A DNA stretch of 64,000 nucleotides from Aricia agestis (GCF_905147365.1 NC_056413.1:283001-347000); one strand, 5' to 3'; shown: positions 51,501-59,678, counted from the first letter of the stretch. Made by a program: numbers and translations. Notes: generated from the letters alone by a model not told the origin.

Positions 51501-54500
51501 TATTCGAGGATATCTGGAAGAAATGGCGACAAGAATATCTAACGCAGCTATCAGTCCGCAGCAAGTGGAGACTACCGCAAGAGAACATCAAGGTCAACGA
51601 CATAGTGCTCATACAAGATAGCAATTTGCCGGCCGGAAGGTGGCCACTGGGCCGCGTCCTGGAGCTACATCCCGGAAGCGACGGTTTTGTGAGGGTTGTT
51701 ACGCTAAAAACAAAAAGCGGCATCATGAAACGCCCCATAGTGAAACTGTCCATATTGCCTGTTAATCAAGAACAGTCAGATGAAAATATCAAGAATCCGG
51801 ACGATGATGTAAAGCAAGTATATCACGTTACTAAACCTATTAAGAGAAATAATAATTACAGCTTTTCTAAATTAGTATTTACAATTTTATTGTTTATTAT
51901 GACCTTTATATCAAGCTCAGAAGGTTCATTTAATGTTACACCGCTACAAAATCAAAGTTTATACTTCGACAAGGTGACAAACATGGCTCTCATCAAGGAC
52001 GAGTGGCGCCTAGTCGTCTACTACGACATGAGTCCATACTGGGAGGGCTCATTAACAGCTAGCAAGTACTTAGATTATTTACAAAACATATGTGATAGTA
52101 AACAAGACCATTCACAATGTGCAGCGATCATGTTACAACTACGTCACGGCTACGAACAATTAAGTCACTATAACAATGTTATGATGAGCAAGCAAACTTC
52201 GCGCTCGCGACGAGGACTGATAAACGGAGTCGGTAATATAGCAAATTCCTTATTCGGAATTCTGGATAGTAATTTCGCTGAAAAATATGAACAAGATATT
52301 GAGCTTATCAAGAAGAATCAAGATCATCTCGCCGTTCTCTGGAAGAATCAGACCTCCGTCGTTGAAGCCGAATTTAATCTGTTGAAACGTACAGAGGATA
52401 TCATGAACAAGCAGCACAAGATTATCAATCTACGTTTAAATCAGGTGGAACAACAGTTGAACGCCGCTAAGAAGGAAAACTTAGAAAATAATGATTTTAT
52501 AATTTCCGCAATAGTCGCCAGCAATTTACTTAATCATTTAAAAGAAATGCAGAATACCCTATTAGACACTATGACTAATATATACAACGGACAGCTCAGT
52601 TTACACCTATTGACACCAGACCAACTTCGACAAGAATTAAATACTATATCAGGAAAAATATCTAAAGACTTATGTGTACCTTTTGAGAATATAAGCTTAC
52701 CTAATATCTATCATCTATTAAAAATTAAAGCTAGAATGTCAACAAATTACTTACTGTTTGAAACAAAAATACCTCTAGTTCACCGTGACAGTTTTGAAAT
52801 TCATAAAATCATTGCCATACCACGTTTAGTAAACAATAGCATCATGATTAATATAAAACCCGTATCAAGTTACCTAGCGATTAACCTTCAAAAGGACGCT
52901 CTGTTGCCTATTACTGAAAGTGACCTAAAAACGTGTCTGCAGCAGGAGTCAGGCACTCTATTATGTAGGAGCAGGTCACCAGTGTACTCCCTGAAGGATG
53001 ACGAGAGCCTTTACGAAAAGGATGCAGCCTCCGGGAGATGCAGGATCTATCACGAGCCATGCCGATCACAGTGGCATGAGCTACATCAAGTCAACACGTA
53101 CTTTTACTTTTATTGTCAAGAGCAGAATGTTAAAGTACTCTGTGACGATCAAGTTTCATCGCTACAGCTGTTTCAAGCTGGCTTATTGACGACAAATCAA
53201 GGTTGTCTTCTGAAGTTCAAGGACTTTACCGTGTACACTCACAAACAGGAGGTGAGTGATCTGCACATCAAGGCAGATGTTACTGCCCCAAAGCTGTCGC
53301 CGATCAACTATCTTTTCAACATATCGGTACCGAGCAACGGCACTATTAGCGCAGGGGACGAGGACGTTAGCGAACATTCAAGGCAGCTGACACATCTGCA
53401 GAAGCAGATAGAGGAGATAAAGCAGACCGTGCCGCTGTACGACAGCGTCAGCAGCCACGACATTCATCACTATACGGCGACGTACGTCATCGTTATCGTG
53501 GCTGCTGTTGGAGCAGGTGTCTGGGGAGCGCGCAGGTTCCGGCGCCGGCGGTCGGCGCGGGCGGCGGTGGAGCAGGTGGAGCAGCGCGCAGGGCGGGCGG
53601 CGCTGCCCACCCCGGAGGTGGCGAGGCGGCTGCCGCCCTCCTCCTCCACAGCGGTGATTGACAATCAGTGTGTGTGCAGTGAGAGTGACAAGTGTGTTAA
53701 AAAGGTTTCGCGTCATATAGGCTATATTAACCCAGGTTATAGTGATCCGTGCAAACAAGTGCAAGACTTTAAACAGGTGTCGTGTTCTAACGTACCTAAG
53801 AAAAACAAAGGCACGTCACCGACCTTTCGTTCTGTATACGTAATCGGTGACGATAGAGTTAAGTTTAATTCTTTGTAAATCATGAATTTTTATTTGTACT
53901 TTACTTACTAACAAGTGTAGGTTAAGGACAAAATGGAATCACCTTGTATCATCTCATCACTACTAACTTTTCTACTTTTCGGTGTGGGAGCATGTACGAT
54001 CCATATCGTACATCAAGCAGTTTTAGGGTTTTAAGGAGTCAGCGTTTAGGACGCGCTCGCGTAATTAGTTAATTATTTTATTAAAATCAGTTCGCATCGA
54101 TCAATCAAGGCGATCGCGCGTGCTCGCACACCCGGGTCATTTGATCATCAAGTATCAATCAATAAATCAAGTAACGGTTTATCAAGTCAATCGTTTCATT
54201 TATCAAGTAAAAGGAGTAGTAGTTAATCAAGGACACTACATGTCTTGTCTATGATGTGCAATCAATAATCCCTTGGAATGATGTTACACGTTGCTTTTAA
54301 CCTGGTTTCATTCACCATACTCTCCTTCAACCCCCACAGACATTCGCTCGGCTAATAGGGATTATGACAAGGTCAAAGATTAGCGAATTTTGTTAATAAA
54401 ATAAAGAAATCACGGTAAAAAATAAGTGTTCCCAAAATTTCAGCTTGATAGCATTTGTATTTTTTTTTGCTATGCGCCTTTAAAGTTGGATATTCAAGTC

Positions 54501-57500
54501 GAATTTTTTTTCAATTAAATTTCTTAATATTTGTATACAATTCGATAACTTATGCACTTAAAAGCAACTTTTGTTATGAAACTACTTTCATAAACGCAAT
54601 ATTTAATATACCTGTTGAACAAAGTTGTCTCCCGATGCGTACAAACTACGAAAGACTGACGTCAGTCTTTCGTAGCACTTTGTATGGAGCGTTTCGGGCA
54701 GGTCTTTTTTATGAGATATTTGAATTGTCATATCTTGGTGAATTTTTAAGCTATCAGAGTCAATCTTTCAACGATGTTTCTATATTTTAAGTGTCCTTCA
54801 ATTACCAATAAGAAAAAAAATTGTCATCATGCCTATTATAACAATCGGCATAATTTAGATATTATACACCGGCGGTCTTCCGTGACACCGTGGTGTCTCA
54901 CCTTGAGCGCGTCGCTGACGTGTCCCAGCTGGTAGAGGAGCTCTGCCAGTCGGAAGTAGCCGTCCGTGGAGTCCTGCTGCAGACGGTTCACCGACCTGAT
55001 GTCCGACACCGCTGAGAACAGGTCATCCTGGAATGTCATATGAAACTACTAAAACCGCAACTAATAATAAATAATAATAATATTTTATATTCCAAGCAAA
55101 TCCTGGTGCACGGAATTGAGTTATATGGAATCGAAAGAAATCTTGCCAGCCTTTATTGGCACCTTAATAATAAATTTAGATGCAGCTCCTAAACTACTCG
55201 TTTAGGAGCTGCAGGAGAGTCCATTCTGATATAATTGCTGTATTCTTTTTTTTTTTGCTATTGTTATATAAAACTAAAATAGAACCTTTATGTAGAACAA
55301 TAAAAAAAACTATTCGCAATACATAGCATGAGATCACTGGACTGTGGCTGCAATCTTTTTGTATATCTATAACTCTATAATGTTCTTGATATACTTAAAG
55401 GTCAACATAACCTTTAGTCAAGTCACTATTTAAAAACTTGCAGTAACAACCTTGTTCTTTTTGTTACTTTATGAACTAGTTACTTTTTGTTACTAGGTAT
55501 GAAATAAGACAGATTTTTGTTTCTTTGTTTGCATTGAATAGGCTTCCAAGCTACAAGACCGATTTATATGTTTAGCATTGATGTCAGATACCATGGGGAA
55601 GGACATATCACATAGATTATATCAATAGGCTACTTGACCTAATTTTTTTCTTCATGCTAATCGCTTCTTAATCATTCATTTTCACAAAAAAAAACTAATA
55701 TTTTAATATTTTACACAGTATAAACCCATAAAAATGTTGATTGAAAAATATGTCTTATAAATGGCGCCGAAAACACTGTCCGCCATAGTGTGACGTCATA
55801 CGTTTTGTATTTTAGACTCTCTTTATTGAATTTTTTTTTATGTGCTAAATGTACGAGTCTAAAAGTGCCCAAAAATTATAAAAGAATATAAAATCATATT
55901 TTCAAATCGACTTTATTTATCAATCATAAGCTTTTATTTGACGATAAGGGTGAAATACGATTTCCTAGGCCAAGTTCTACTAGAAATATGCATTTGTTCA
56001 ATGAAATTGAATATAGGTCAAGTAGCCTATTGCGGCAAAAGGTCACTACTACTATATACTGCCCTTGGCTCTTAATTTTTGTAAAAGTGATTTTGGAGAA
56101 GTAACATGTACCTACATAGACTATAATATCGCGGCAAAGTAAATATTGTCTGTGTGATACCTACAAGTTACAACATAATATGTATTATGCAAAACTAACT
56201 TACAGTAGCAATATAACACTGTGCTCTCAGATGCCTGAGCTGCGCGGACCAGGGCGACAGCTCGAGTAGGCGCGTAGCTAGCTCCGCGGCGGCGCGGTAC
56301 TCGCCCCCTCTGTAGTACGCCTCTGCCAGCCGCAGGTCGTCCGCTAGCTCGTCAATACGGTGGTACCACGACACCGCCTCCTCGTTGTATGGATCACTGT
56401 ATGTCTGAAATTATTTAATGTGACGTTGCATTCCAGGTCCTGCCAGTTTAGAATACAGTACACTACAGCTCTGATAATACTGTTTATGTGTGAAAGTTAT
56501 AGAAAAGTTTTATTTTCCTCTTTTTAGGTCCAAATCTCTGGATCTAAGTAAAAAAAGAAAATTCTTATGGCAATGCCCAATAGATAACATATTAACGGCC
56601 GTTCCCAATATTCAATCTATCTCTGGTTTGACATACAACCGATGGCAGCTAACATTGAATTGACATAAAACATATGTCTTTAATGTCTAATGTTAGCTAT
56701 TCCTATCTCTAGTAGGGCAACACCAGAGATAGATCAAATATTGGGAACGGCCGTAAGTGTAATTATAAACTACAAAGATTTCTTGTAAATGTGTAATTTA
56801 TTTCTATATAATATAGTTGCTTGAAATACTTTAATAAAATACACAAGCAAAGTTACTAAATAAACTTACTGTTAGGGCCGCGCTACACCGGAATGGCAGC
56901 GGCGAGGCGAGCACTTTCAGTGTCATACGACTTTAAACTTTATCTTCATTATTGTAATACATAGTATCGCTTGTGAAGTCTATGGCCGCCCGTGGCCGCT
57001 CGTGGCTGGCGGCCGCCGGCATACGCGACTTCTCAAACGATACTATGCATTATAATTGAAGATAAAGTTTAAAATCACATGACACTGAAAGTGCTCGCCT
57101 CGCCGCTGCCATTCCGGTGTTGCGCGGCCCTTAAGAGGATACACCAGGGGCGAGAGAAATTGAAAATAGGTATTTGAAAATGTATTGCTGTCTCACAAAT
57201 CTCAAGTCTCCCACCGCAGAGCGCGATAGAGACAACACGACAAAAGTTCTAATAAAAGAACAGAAAATCTTCGATTCGTTGTCCGCTGATTCCTTCTCCA
57301 AAACTTAACCGATTTAAGTACTTTTTTCATTAAGAATTAAAGGAAGGCTTGAGCTGTGTTCCTATGTTTTTTTTTTTTTGTATATTTTAGCCAGTTTTGT
57401 TTTCTGGGTGTTTGAACACAGAGGAAAATCTGGCCATTTTTTTGGGTTTTTGGACGTTCTTATCTTTTTTAATAATAAAATTATGAAAAAAAGGAAAACA

Positions 57501-59678
57501 TAGGGACATGCTAATAGTAGCCATATATATGCAGGAAAAAAATCATAACTCTACCGGCATTATCCAGGGAGGAAACAGGGGACAACGTTTGCATGGAAAA
57601 ACGGCGGTGTGGAATCCTCTTAATCACTTACTTATAAGTACCTAACATAATGAATGTAAAAGTTTACATAATACACTCCAAGAAACAATAACAAGTATGT
57701 TTTATCTGGTATTGATAAGCAATATAGATGGTGTAGGTATTTAGCAATTTGGTTGCCCTGTCTTTAAGTAGGTACTTAATTAATAATTTTCATTTCATAC
57801 TTTATTATACATAAATAAAATAATGTTGCAATAAATTTTTATAATTTACAATGCATCAAGTCCCAACTAATTCAACCAATAATATAAATTAGTGGTTGAA
57901 TTTTTTGGGAGTTGATGTGTGTCTGATTTTTAGTTTTTAATTGGAATAAAGTCTATGGTTATGGACACTTACAACTTGTAGATAGTCTTCCTTGGCATCT
58001 GTATACTGTGCCAGCTTGAGGTACACATTAGCTCTGTGGAGTCTGGCCGCTGTGAAGTCTGATTTTAGTTCTAAAACCTGCAAACAAAAAGTATGTTAAT
58101 TTAATATGCAATAATTTAGTTTGGTGTTAAGGGAGGTAGGTTTTTCAGTTTACATTCTTGTTCATTTCCCTCTTTTTTCCATTAAAACCATTTCTAAATG
58201 AACTAAGTAATATTTTTTCCTTTATTTGTTTAAAACCACACAATAATCTTAAGCAAGTAATCCATTGGAAACTATTCCTGAATTTATGTCAACATTTGTG
58301 TTCAATCATATTTTATGTAGACAAAAAATTAAAGCTCAACTATGTTGATGTGTAATGATTGTATTTCTTTACTGCATACTGGACGCATAACACAGTCACA
58401 CATATTGATCTTTGTTTAGGCTTCCATTACACGGTAGGTTTTGGTGTCAATTTTACCACAGTCATGGCTGTAACTGATGGATAACCTACCGTGTAAAAGC
58501 GTGCCAGACGGTTGCATGAAGTTGATTGACGAAAATCTGGATATTTTGATTTTTGCTTCACGCAACAATCAGTCACGAATTTTGAGTGAGTGTTGTCACA
58601 GCTGACAAAATAGGAAAAAAATTAGAAACCTTTACCTTTGAAAATTTTGGCTTTGACTGACATAAAACTGAAGAGAATTGAGTGACCGTGTAATACCATT
58701 CGTCAGTCCATCAGTCACCATCAGTCAAACACATAAATCTCGAGCTGTCAAACGTAACCGAAATTGGTTTCATATGTGTGTAAAAATATGTGTATGTATA
58801 CACTTACACAAGCATGATTGAATGTGATTTCTATGAGATTAAATTGTCAACGTGCGGCACGTGCCGACTGGACGTCAAAAAAAGAGTGCTGCTGTCATGT
58901 ATCACACATCTCTTTTTACCACGCAGTGTTACTGATAGTGACATCTCTCTTGCTCAGGCCTTTGTTTCTCTATTCCGCTAGGTATATTAACTTTATGGTC
59001 TAACATAATTCATGATTGACGGAATTGACTGTCGCTTTCATGAGCGTGTAATGGATGCCTCACATTTACATCAAAATAATGGAATTATTGTTGTATAATG
59101 TAAAGTGTAAAAAGTTTATTGATAAGTAAAACTTCATGTATAAGTTTTAACTCCTACCTTAGTGAAGTCTTGTAGGGCAAATTTGGCTTTGCCAAGGGCG
59201 TAGTACACCGTGCCTCTCTTAAAATATGTGAGGTAGTTGTTTGGGTCGCCCTCTGAAATAGTCACAATATTGAGTTGTTGAAGACAAAAAAAAAACTAAC
59301 AAAATATTATGTGTGAACCAAAAAAAGCACTTCAAATTAGTTCAGACCAACACACATAATATTATGTATAAACTTATTCTGTGTAAAAAAGTCGTCTCTT
59401 ACAGAATAAGTTTTTTAGATCTAGGTTTCTACTTCAAATTGTGTTAATTTCTACTGCAGGCTTTAAGAAGTGCAATATTATAAGTGGGGCCTGTCCAGTA
59501 GGTCAACAAGATACAAGAGTAACTGCAAGTGTACCATATGTACCACACACCGCAGGAGTCCACTTACCCACTGCAGCATGATAGTGGGTCAGCGCATCTG
59601 ACAGCTGCCCCCGCGCCAAAAAATCCCGCCCTAGCTCCAAGTGCTTGTTCACTTCAGCTTGGCTAGTGCATTCTGAAA
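42537..59678 (-). CDS. DNAJC3: DnaJ homolog subfamily C member 3 (P58IPK), partial: 10 exons found, signal-peptide exon missing
   Basis: ER-lumenal co-chaperone: TPR repeats hold unfolded proteins and a C-terminal J domain recruits and stimulates the Hsp70 BiP; in vertebrates it is linked to restraint of PERK/PKR. Minus-strand exons in transcript order: 59678-59568, 59252-59158, 58077-57973, 56404-56204, 55027-54902, 45666-45442, 45259-45142, 44731-44599, 43927-43798, 42680-42537; all GT-AG with phases in register. The TPR part includes EVNKHLELGRDFLARGQL and YLTYFKRGTVYYALGKAKF; the J domain has YYQILGVKR, WHPDNYQ (the HPD needed to activate Hsp70) and VLTDPEKRAQFD; the C-terminus ends PFQFKFHFN, as in the vertebrate protein. 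About 460 residues are recovered against ~500 in the family. The first exon found may start at 59678 or 59672 (two cag acceptors, same phase). The upstream exon with the ER signal was not located. Intron 45667-54901 hosts a whole BEL/Pao element. Confidence 0.9.
42799..42920 (-). mobile_element. SINE-like poly(A) retroposon, copy 3 (truncated)
   Basis: Core sequences ggcaaacaagcaaacgggtc and gcccatggacactcgcaa are present; the 3' part on the plus strand is cut after gttgccggcc. Confidence 0.6.
42956..43324. mobile_element. TIR element (~370 bp) inserted in a duplicated segment
   Basis: Inner inverted repeats gaagggtccactgcaataat and its complement at 43293-43315, with more diverged outer ends. 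The sequence atacta occurs on both sides and the flanking sequence is continuous with the other copy of the duplication, which supports insertion with a ~6-bp target duplication. Confidence 0.6.
43474..43527. repeat. perfect 23-bp hairpin, 8-nt loop
   Basis: Arms 43474-43496 (acacaaaacatctaagtg and on) and 43505-43527 are exact complements. It lies in the last DNAJC3 intron. Confidence 0.9.
43626..43750 (+). mobile_element. SINE-like poly(A) retroposon, copy 4
   Basis: Plus-strand orientation: aaggccggcaacgcatctgc ... gtgtccatgggcgacgg ... 'tgacccgtttgctcgtttgc' then ccccttattt and an A-rich tail. This copy confirms the polarity of the family. It ends ~47 bp from the J-domain exon of DNAJC3. 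Confidence 0.65.
43950..44134. mobile_element. MITE related to 35374-35774 (~185 bp)
   Basis: The right end 'ctctggtgcaacccaccc' matches the family terminus; the left end is degraded. TTA occurs on both sides (43947-43949 and 44135-44137). It lies in a DNAJC3 intron. Confidence 0.55.
44842..44952. repeat. 31/32-bp inverted repeat with ~48-bp centre
   Basis: cacttcctgataaagtgccg plus gataggctatcc (44842-44873) pairs with 44922-44952, with one single-base bulge. It lies within the 410-bp DNAJC3 intron 44732-45141. Confidence 0.85.
45012..45058. repeat. perfect 21-bp hairpin, 5-nt loop
   Basis: Arms tgcatgctgctctaacaacg+t (45012-45032) and 45038-45058 are exact complements. It lies between the inverted repeat at 44842 and the TG/CG tract. 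Confidence 0.9.
45060..45136. repeat. (TG/CG)n microsatellite against a DNAJC3 splice donor
   Basis: Alternating TG and CG dinucleotides with a few interruptions. In the sense of DNAJC3 (minus strand) this is a CA/CG tract that starts right after the donor gtcagt of exon 45259-45142. Alternating purine-pyrimidine sequence can adopt Z-DNA, and intronic CA repeats near donors are known hnRNP L targets. Confidence 0.85.
45814..46061 (+). repeat. 5' LTR of the BEL/Pao element
   Basis: 248 bp, starting tgtacgatccatatcgtaca (an 8-bp inverted repeat around ccat) and ending ggacactaca. It contains aataaa at 45982-45987, a candidate poly(A) signal, and repeated atcaagt/atcaatc motifs. No difference from the 3' LTR was seen. 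Confidence 0.95.
46062..46186 (+). promoter_or_regulatory. BEL/Pao leader with candidate primer-binding site
   Basis: Untranslated leader between LTR and ATG. The sequence tggtccttcg at 46069-46078, eight bases inside the LTR, is a candidate primer-binding site because it begins TGG, the complement of a tRNA CCA end. The tRNA could not be assigned. Confidence 0.4.
46187..53878 (+). CDS. BEL/Pao gag-pol-env polyprotein, 2563 aa in one frame
   Basis: An endogenous retroelement polyprotein. Domains by residue: Gag-like region about 1-480; cysteine/histidine zinc-knuckle block 494-560 including a C-x2-C-x3-H-x4-C knuckle; aspartic protease with catalytic Asp618 in LLDQGSE; reverse transcriptase with YMDD at 1017-1020; RNase H (FSDAST, Asp1194); integrase zinc-binding part from His1498 and catalytic triad Asp1568, Asp1634, Glu1688; then a C-terminal integrase extension. 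From ~1895 a hydrophobic segment opens an envelope-like part with a furin-type RSRR at 2006-2009 followed by a hydrophobic Gly-rich fusion-peptide-like stretch, a helical region, a cysteine-rich region, a membrane helix ~2429-2448 and an Arg-rich tail. The envelope part resembles insect baculovirus-F/errantivirus-type fusion proteins. All catalytic residues looked for are present. Envelope in frame with Pol, without a stop, is unusual. Confidence 0.93.
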   Translation: MDCSAFFIKEVISRVEMEDLLSIQQQLVGAIEQLYSNFKKDGPERKTGDYIRRRLETLDQYWQEFQNNHFKLCGYSDKSHDYFVTDQFESTKERYGHIRSVIVNYQARDAKPTTSLLRPATPLGGASTPQPPARTSSPAARPDGVQEGENQVTFRAQGVNSRTDELLKKQASNFRALQRKVTSVNLDTELDKWELDDILKTLQSRWSVIDSLHLEIDSELEGKNKEYDSAFYQYEQLYEDIKRSINRKIRSMCHREKSTPQMELPTFSGSFQQWTSFKDLFTETIHTNASLSGAQKMQFLKGKLRGEAERLVQHLQISSDNYITCWEILNNRYNNRKLIFTSHINTLMNLPVSQQASLGHIKRIHDTSLESLNAIKNLGVDISTWDPLLVHILSQKLDADTYNEYVASLKQPRELPSLKEFLDFLETKFTALETSRKKQENPTAKPSAKYTYNFNHNSNNSDNRFNYKKPTYFSQSKVSSNRVNKPAYPVKTACYYCSNRGDGLYYCAKFLELPNHLKRKLIIDKHLCKNCLYDHEVKGCYSESRCQECNGNHNSILHDAFCNSSFTPKNAESKISKPEVGNTHVSVEGKDPEILLATAMVRVQARDGTYHNIRALLDQGSETTLISERVAHILGLPRKHCQGTITGIGEKESNCKGIIKIKCRSNQEDFSFETDAYIMNTLIKNLPSYSFPKPEWPALENLHLADPFFNVRRPVDLLLGVDVFSNLLLDGIYKAGPTLPLAQKTRLGWILSGYVKRSFKCNIIVHDINDISQFWQSEDIFESSSMSLADQQVVDFYNKTTIRLADGKYQVRLPLKQEIENKLGQSKSKAIAQFKQLERKFNKNLNIAQEYKLFINEYKQLGHMIHSNNSESSDYYLPHHCVIRNESTTTKLRVVFNASSPSSTGLSLNDLMERGPNLQQDLQSLLIKWRQFRFGFTSDVEKMFRVVWLHPDDQKYQKIIWRDSFFDELSIFQLTTVTYGTKAAPFLAMMTLRRLAQDERQNYQDSSAPKVIESAFYMDDLVYGSHSVESAKRLIQDIVAILKSGGFNLRKWKANNQDIIPTSNNSNNDQLNYDFKNTESSKTLGLSWNPQQDQFTFTSKLDFKTKIPTKRILLSNISKLFDPLGWLSPISTKIKLLFQQVWQLQLKWDEPLPENIIKEWESMKIDLENISNFYMPRWLGITESNVIELHGFSDASTKCYACVVYCKVNTHGQTSVTMIAGKSRLVPVNNKLTLPKLELCGALLLIKLLSKIKTCLETYQINTYCWVDSMVVLGWINGVPERWKPFVANRVKQIVDVVPPSSWNYVKSEENPADSASRGLSASQLKDHELWFKGPTWLKTENLSHIQKTFITDQEVRKTKKVVASVTQNQQENIIKILLQKYSSLSKIARILAWIYRFISKKQVVNKYLTISEIKQANIKIIKQCQQEYFSEEIEALKKGKSVASKSKICMLNPILDQDQVLRVGGRLKHANINLDMKHPIIIPKGSRLSELIIDQCHELTFHGGAKLTSGIIRQKYWLVGGLKATKKRIYQCVKCRKHSPRQHYQIMGDLPRSRVNPSRPFYDTGLDYTGYVFVKANKGRGILTTKGYVAVFVCMVTKAIHLELVSDLTTSAFLAALRRMSARRGVPKNMYSDQGTTFIGANKVLQEEYQQILCKFENTEFIDEVTRMGIKWHFNAPSWPSAGGLWEASVKSLKYHMKRVIGEQRLTFEEYSTLLSQLEACINQRPLCAMTEDPDDLNCLTPSHFLTSGPHLAFFDTETDLRTRWHHTQKLFEDIWKKWRQEYLTQLSVRSKWRLPQENIKVNDIVLIQDSNLPAGRWPLGRVLELHPGSDGFVRVVTLKTKSGIMKRPIVKLSILPVNQEQSDENIKNPDDDVKQVYHVTKPIKRNNNYSFSKLVFTILLFIMTFISSSEGSFNVTPLQNQSLYFDKVTNMALIKDEWRLVVYYDMSPYWEGSLTASKYLDYLQNICDSKQDHSQCAAIMLQLRHGYEQLSHYNNVMMSKQTSRSRRGLINGVGNIANSLFGILDSNFAEKYEQDIELIKKNQDHLAVLWKNQTSVVEAEFNLLKRTEDIMNKQHKIINLRLNQVEQQLNAAKKENLENNDFIISAIVASNLLNHLKEMQNTLLDTMTNIYNGQLSLHLLTPDQLRQELNTISGKISKDLCVPFENISLPNIYHLLKIKARMSTNYLLFETKIPLVHRDSFEIHKIIAIPRLVNNSIMINIKPVSSYLAINLQKDALLPITESDLKTCLQQESGTLLCRSRSPVYSLKDDESLYEKDAASGRCRIYHEPCRSQWHELHQVNTYFYFYCQEQNVKVLCDDQVSSLQLFQAGLLTTNQGCLLKFKDFTVYTHKQEVSDLHIKADVTAPKLSPINYLFNISVPSNGTISAGDEDVSEHSRQLTHLQKQIEEIKQTVPLYDSVSSHDIHHYTATYVIVIVAAVGAGVWGARRFRRRRSARAAVEQVEQRAGRAALPTPEVARRLPPSSSTAVIDNQCVCSESDKCVKKVSRHIGYINPGYSDPCKQVQDFKQVSCSNVPKKNKGTSPTFRSVYVIGDDRVKFNSL
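53879..53992 (+). other. 3' untranslated stretch and candidate polypurine tract of the BEL/Pao element
   Basis: 114 bp between the stop codon and the 3' LTR. The purine-rich ggtgtgggagca directly before the LTR is the only candidate for a polypurine tract; it is imperfect. Confidence 0.4.
53993..54240 (+). repeat. 3' LTR of the BEL/Pao element
   Basis: 248 bp, no difference seen from 45814-46061. Confidence 0.95.
54646..54675. repeat. perfect 30-bp palindrome centred on TGACGTCA
   Basis: ctacgaaagactgac is followed directly by its complement. The centre is a consensus CRE/ATF octamer. Located in the DNAJC3 intron, 405 bp beyond the retroelement. Confidence 0.9.
55181..55213. repeat. perfect 14-bp hairpin, 5-nt loop
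   Basis: tgcagctcctaaac, loop tactc, exact complement. It lies in a DNAJC3 intron. Confidence 0.88.
55624..56031. mobile_element. TIR element (~408 bp)
   Basis: Terminal 18-bp perfect inverted repeats aataggctacttgaccta. AT-rich interior without coding capacity. It lies in the DNAJC3 intron 55028-56203. Confidence 0.7.
56596..56753. mobile_element. MITE (~158 bp) with cggccgttcccaata ends
   Basis: TIRs of ~32 bp (cggccgttcccaatattcaa ... and the complement of agagatagatcaaatattgg) flanked by TAA on both sides (56593-56595 and 56754-56756). Family not certain; left TTAA would also fit piggyBac. Confidence 0.7.
56875..57130. mobile_element. foldback MITE (~256 bp), PIF/Harbinger-like
   Basis: Long TIRs starting gggccgcgctacaccggaat pair nearly to the centre. 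Flanked by TTA (56872-56874 and 57131-57133). GGG start plus TWA duplication points to PIF/Harbinger. Confidence 0.75.
57135..57619. mobile_element. TIR element (~485 bp) with TTAA flanks, piggyBac-like
   Basis: Begins gaggatacacca and ends, in complement, gaggattccacacc; TTAA lies at 57131-57134 and 57620-57623. Its left TTAA overlaps the TTA duplication of the neighbouring MITE, so the two elements abut. Confidence 0.6.
58418..59060. mobile_element. TIR element (~640 bp)
   Basis: aggcttccattacac at the left and the complement of aggcatccattacac at the right. The interior holds repeated gtcagt/gatggat-type motifs and a sub-terminal 12-bp inverted repeat (acacggtaggtt). No coding capacity. 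It lies in DNAJC3 intron 58078-59157. Confidence 0.5.

Larger units (their letters stand above)
45814..54240 (+). mobile_element. complete BEL/Pao-type LTR retroelement with envelope-like domain
   Basis: 8427 bp, bounded by TG...CA LTRs (45814-46061 and 53993-54240) and by the 5-bp direct repeat tgtct (45809-45813 and 54241-54245). One long frame (46187-53878) holds all protein domains in BEL/Pao order. It lies antisense in a DNAJC3 intron. I found no stop, frameshift or LTR difference, so it appears intact and very young. Whether it is fixed or polymorphic, or expressed, cannot be seen here. Confidence 0.95.

Noticed and set aside
54455..54790. 111-codon plus-strand ORF in the DNAJC3 intron
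   Set aside because: AT-rich, spans a palindrome and has no recognisable domain; probably chance.
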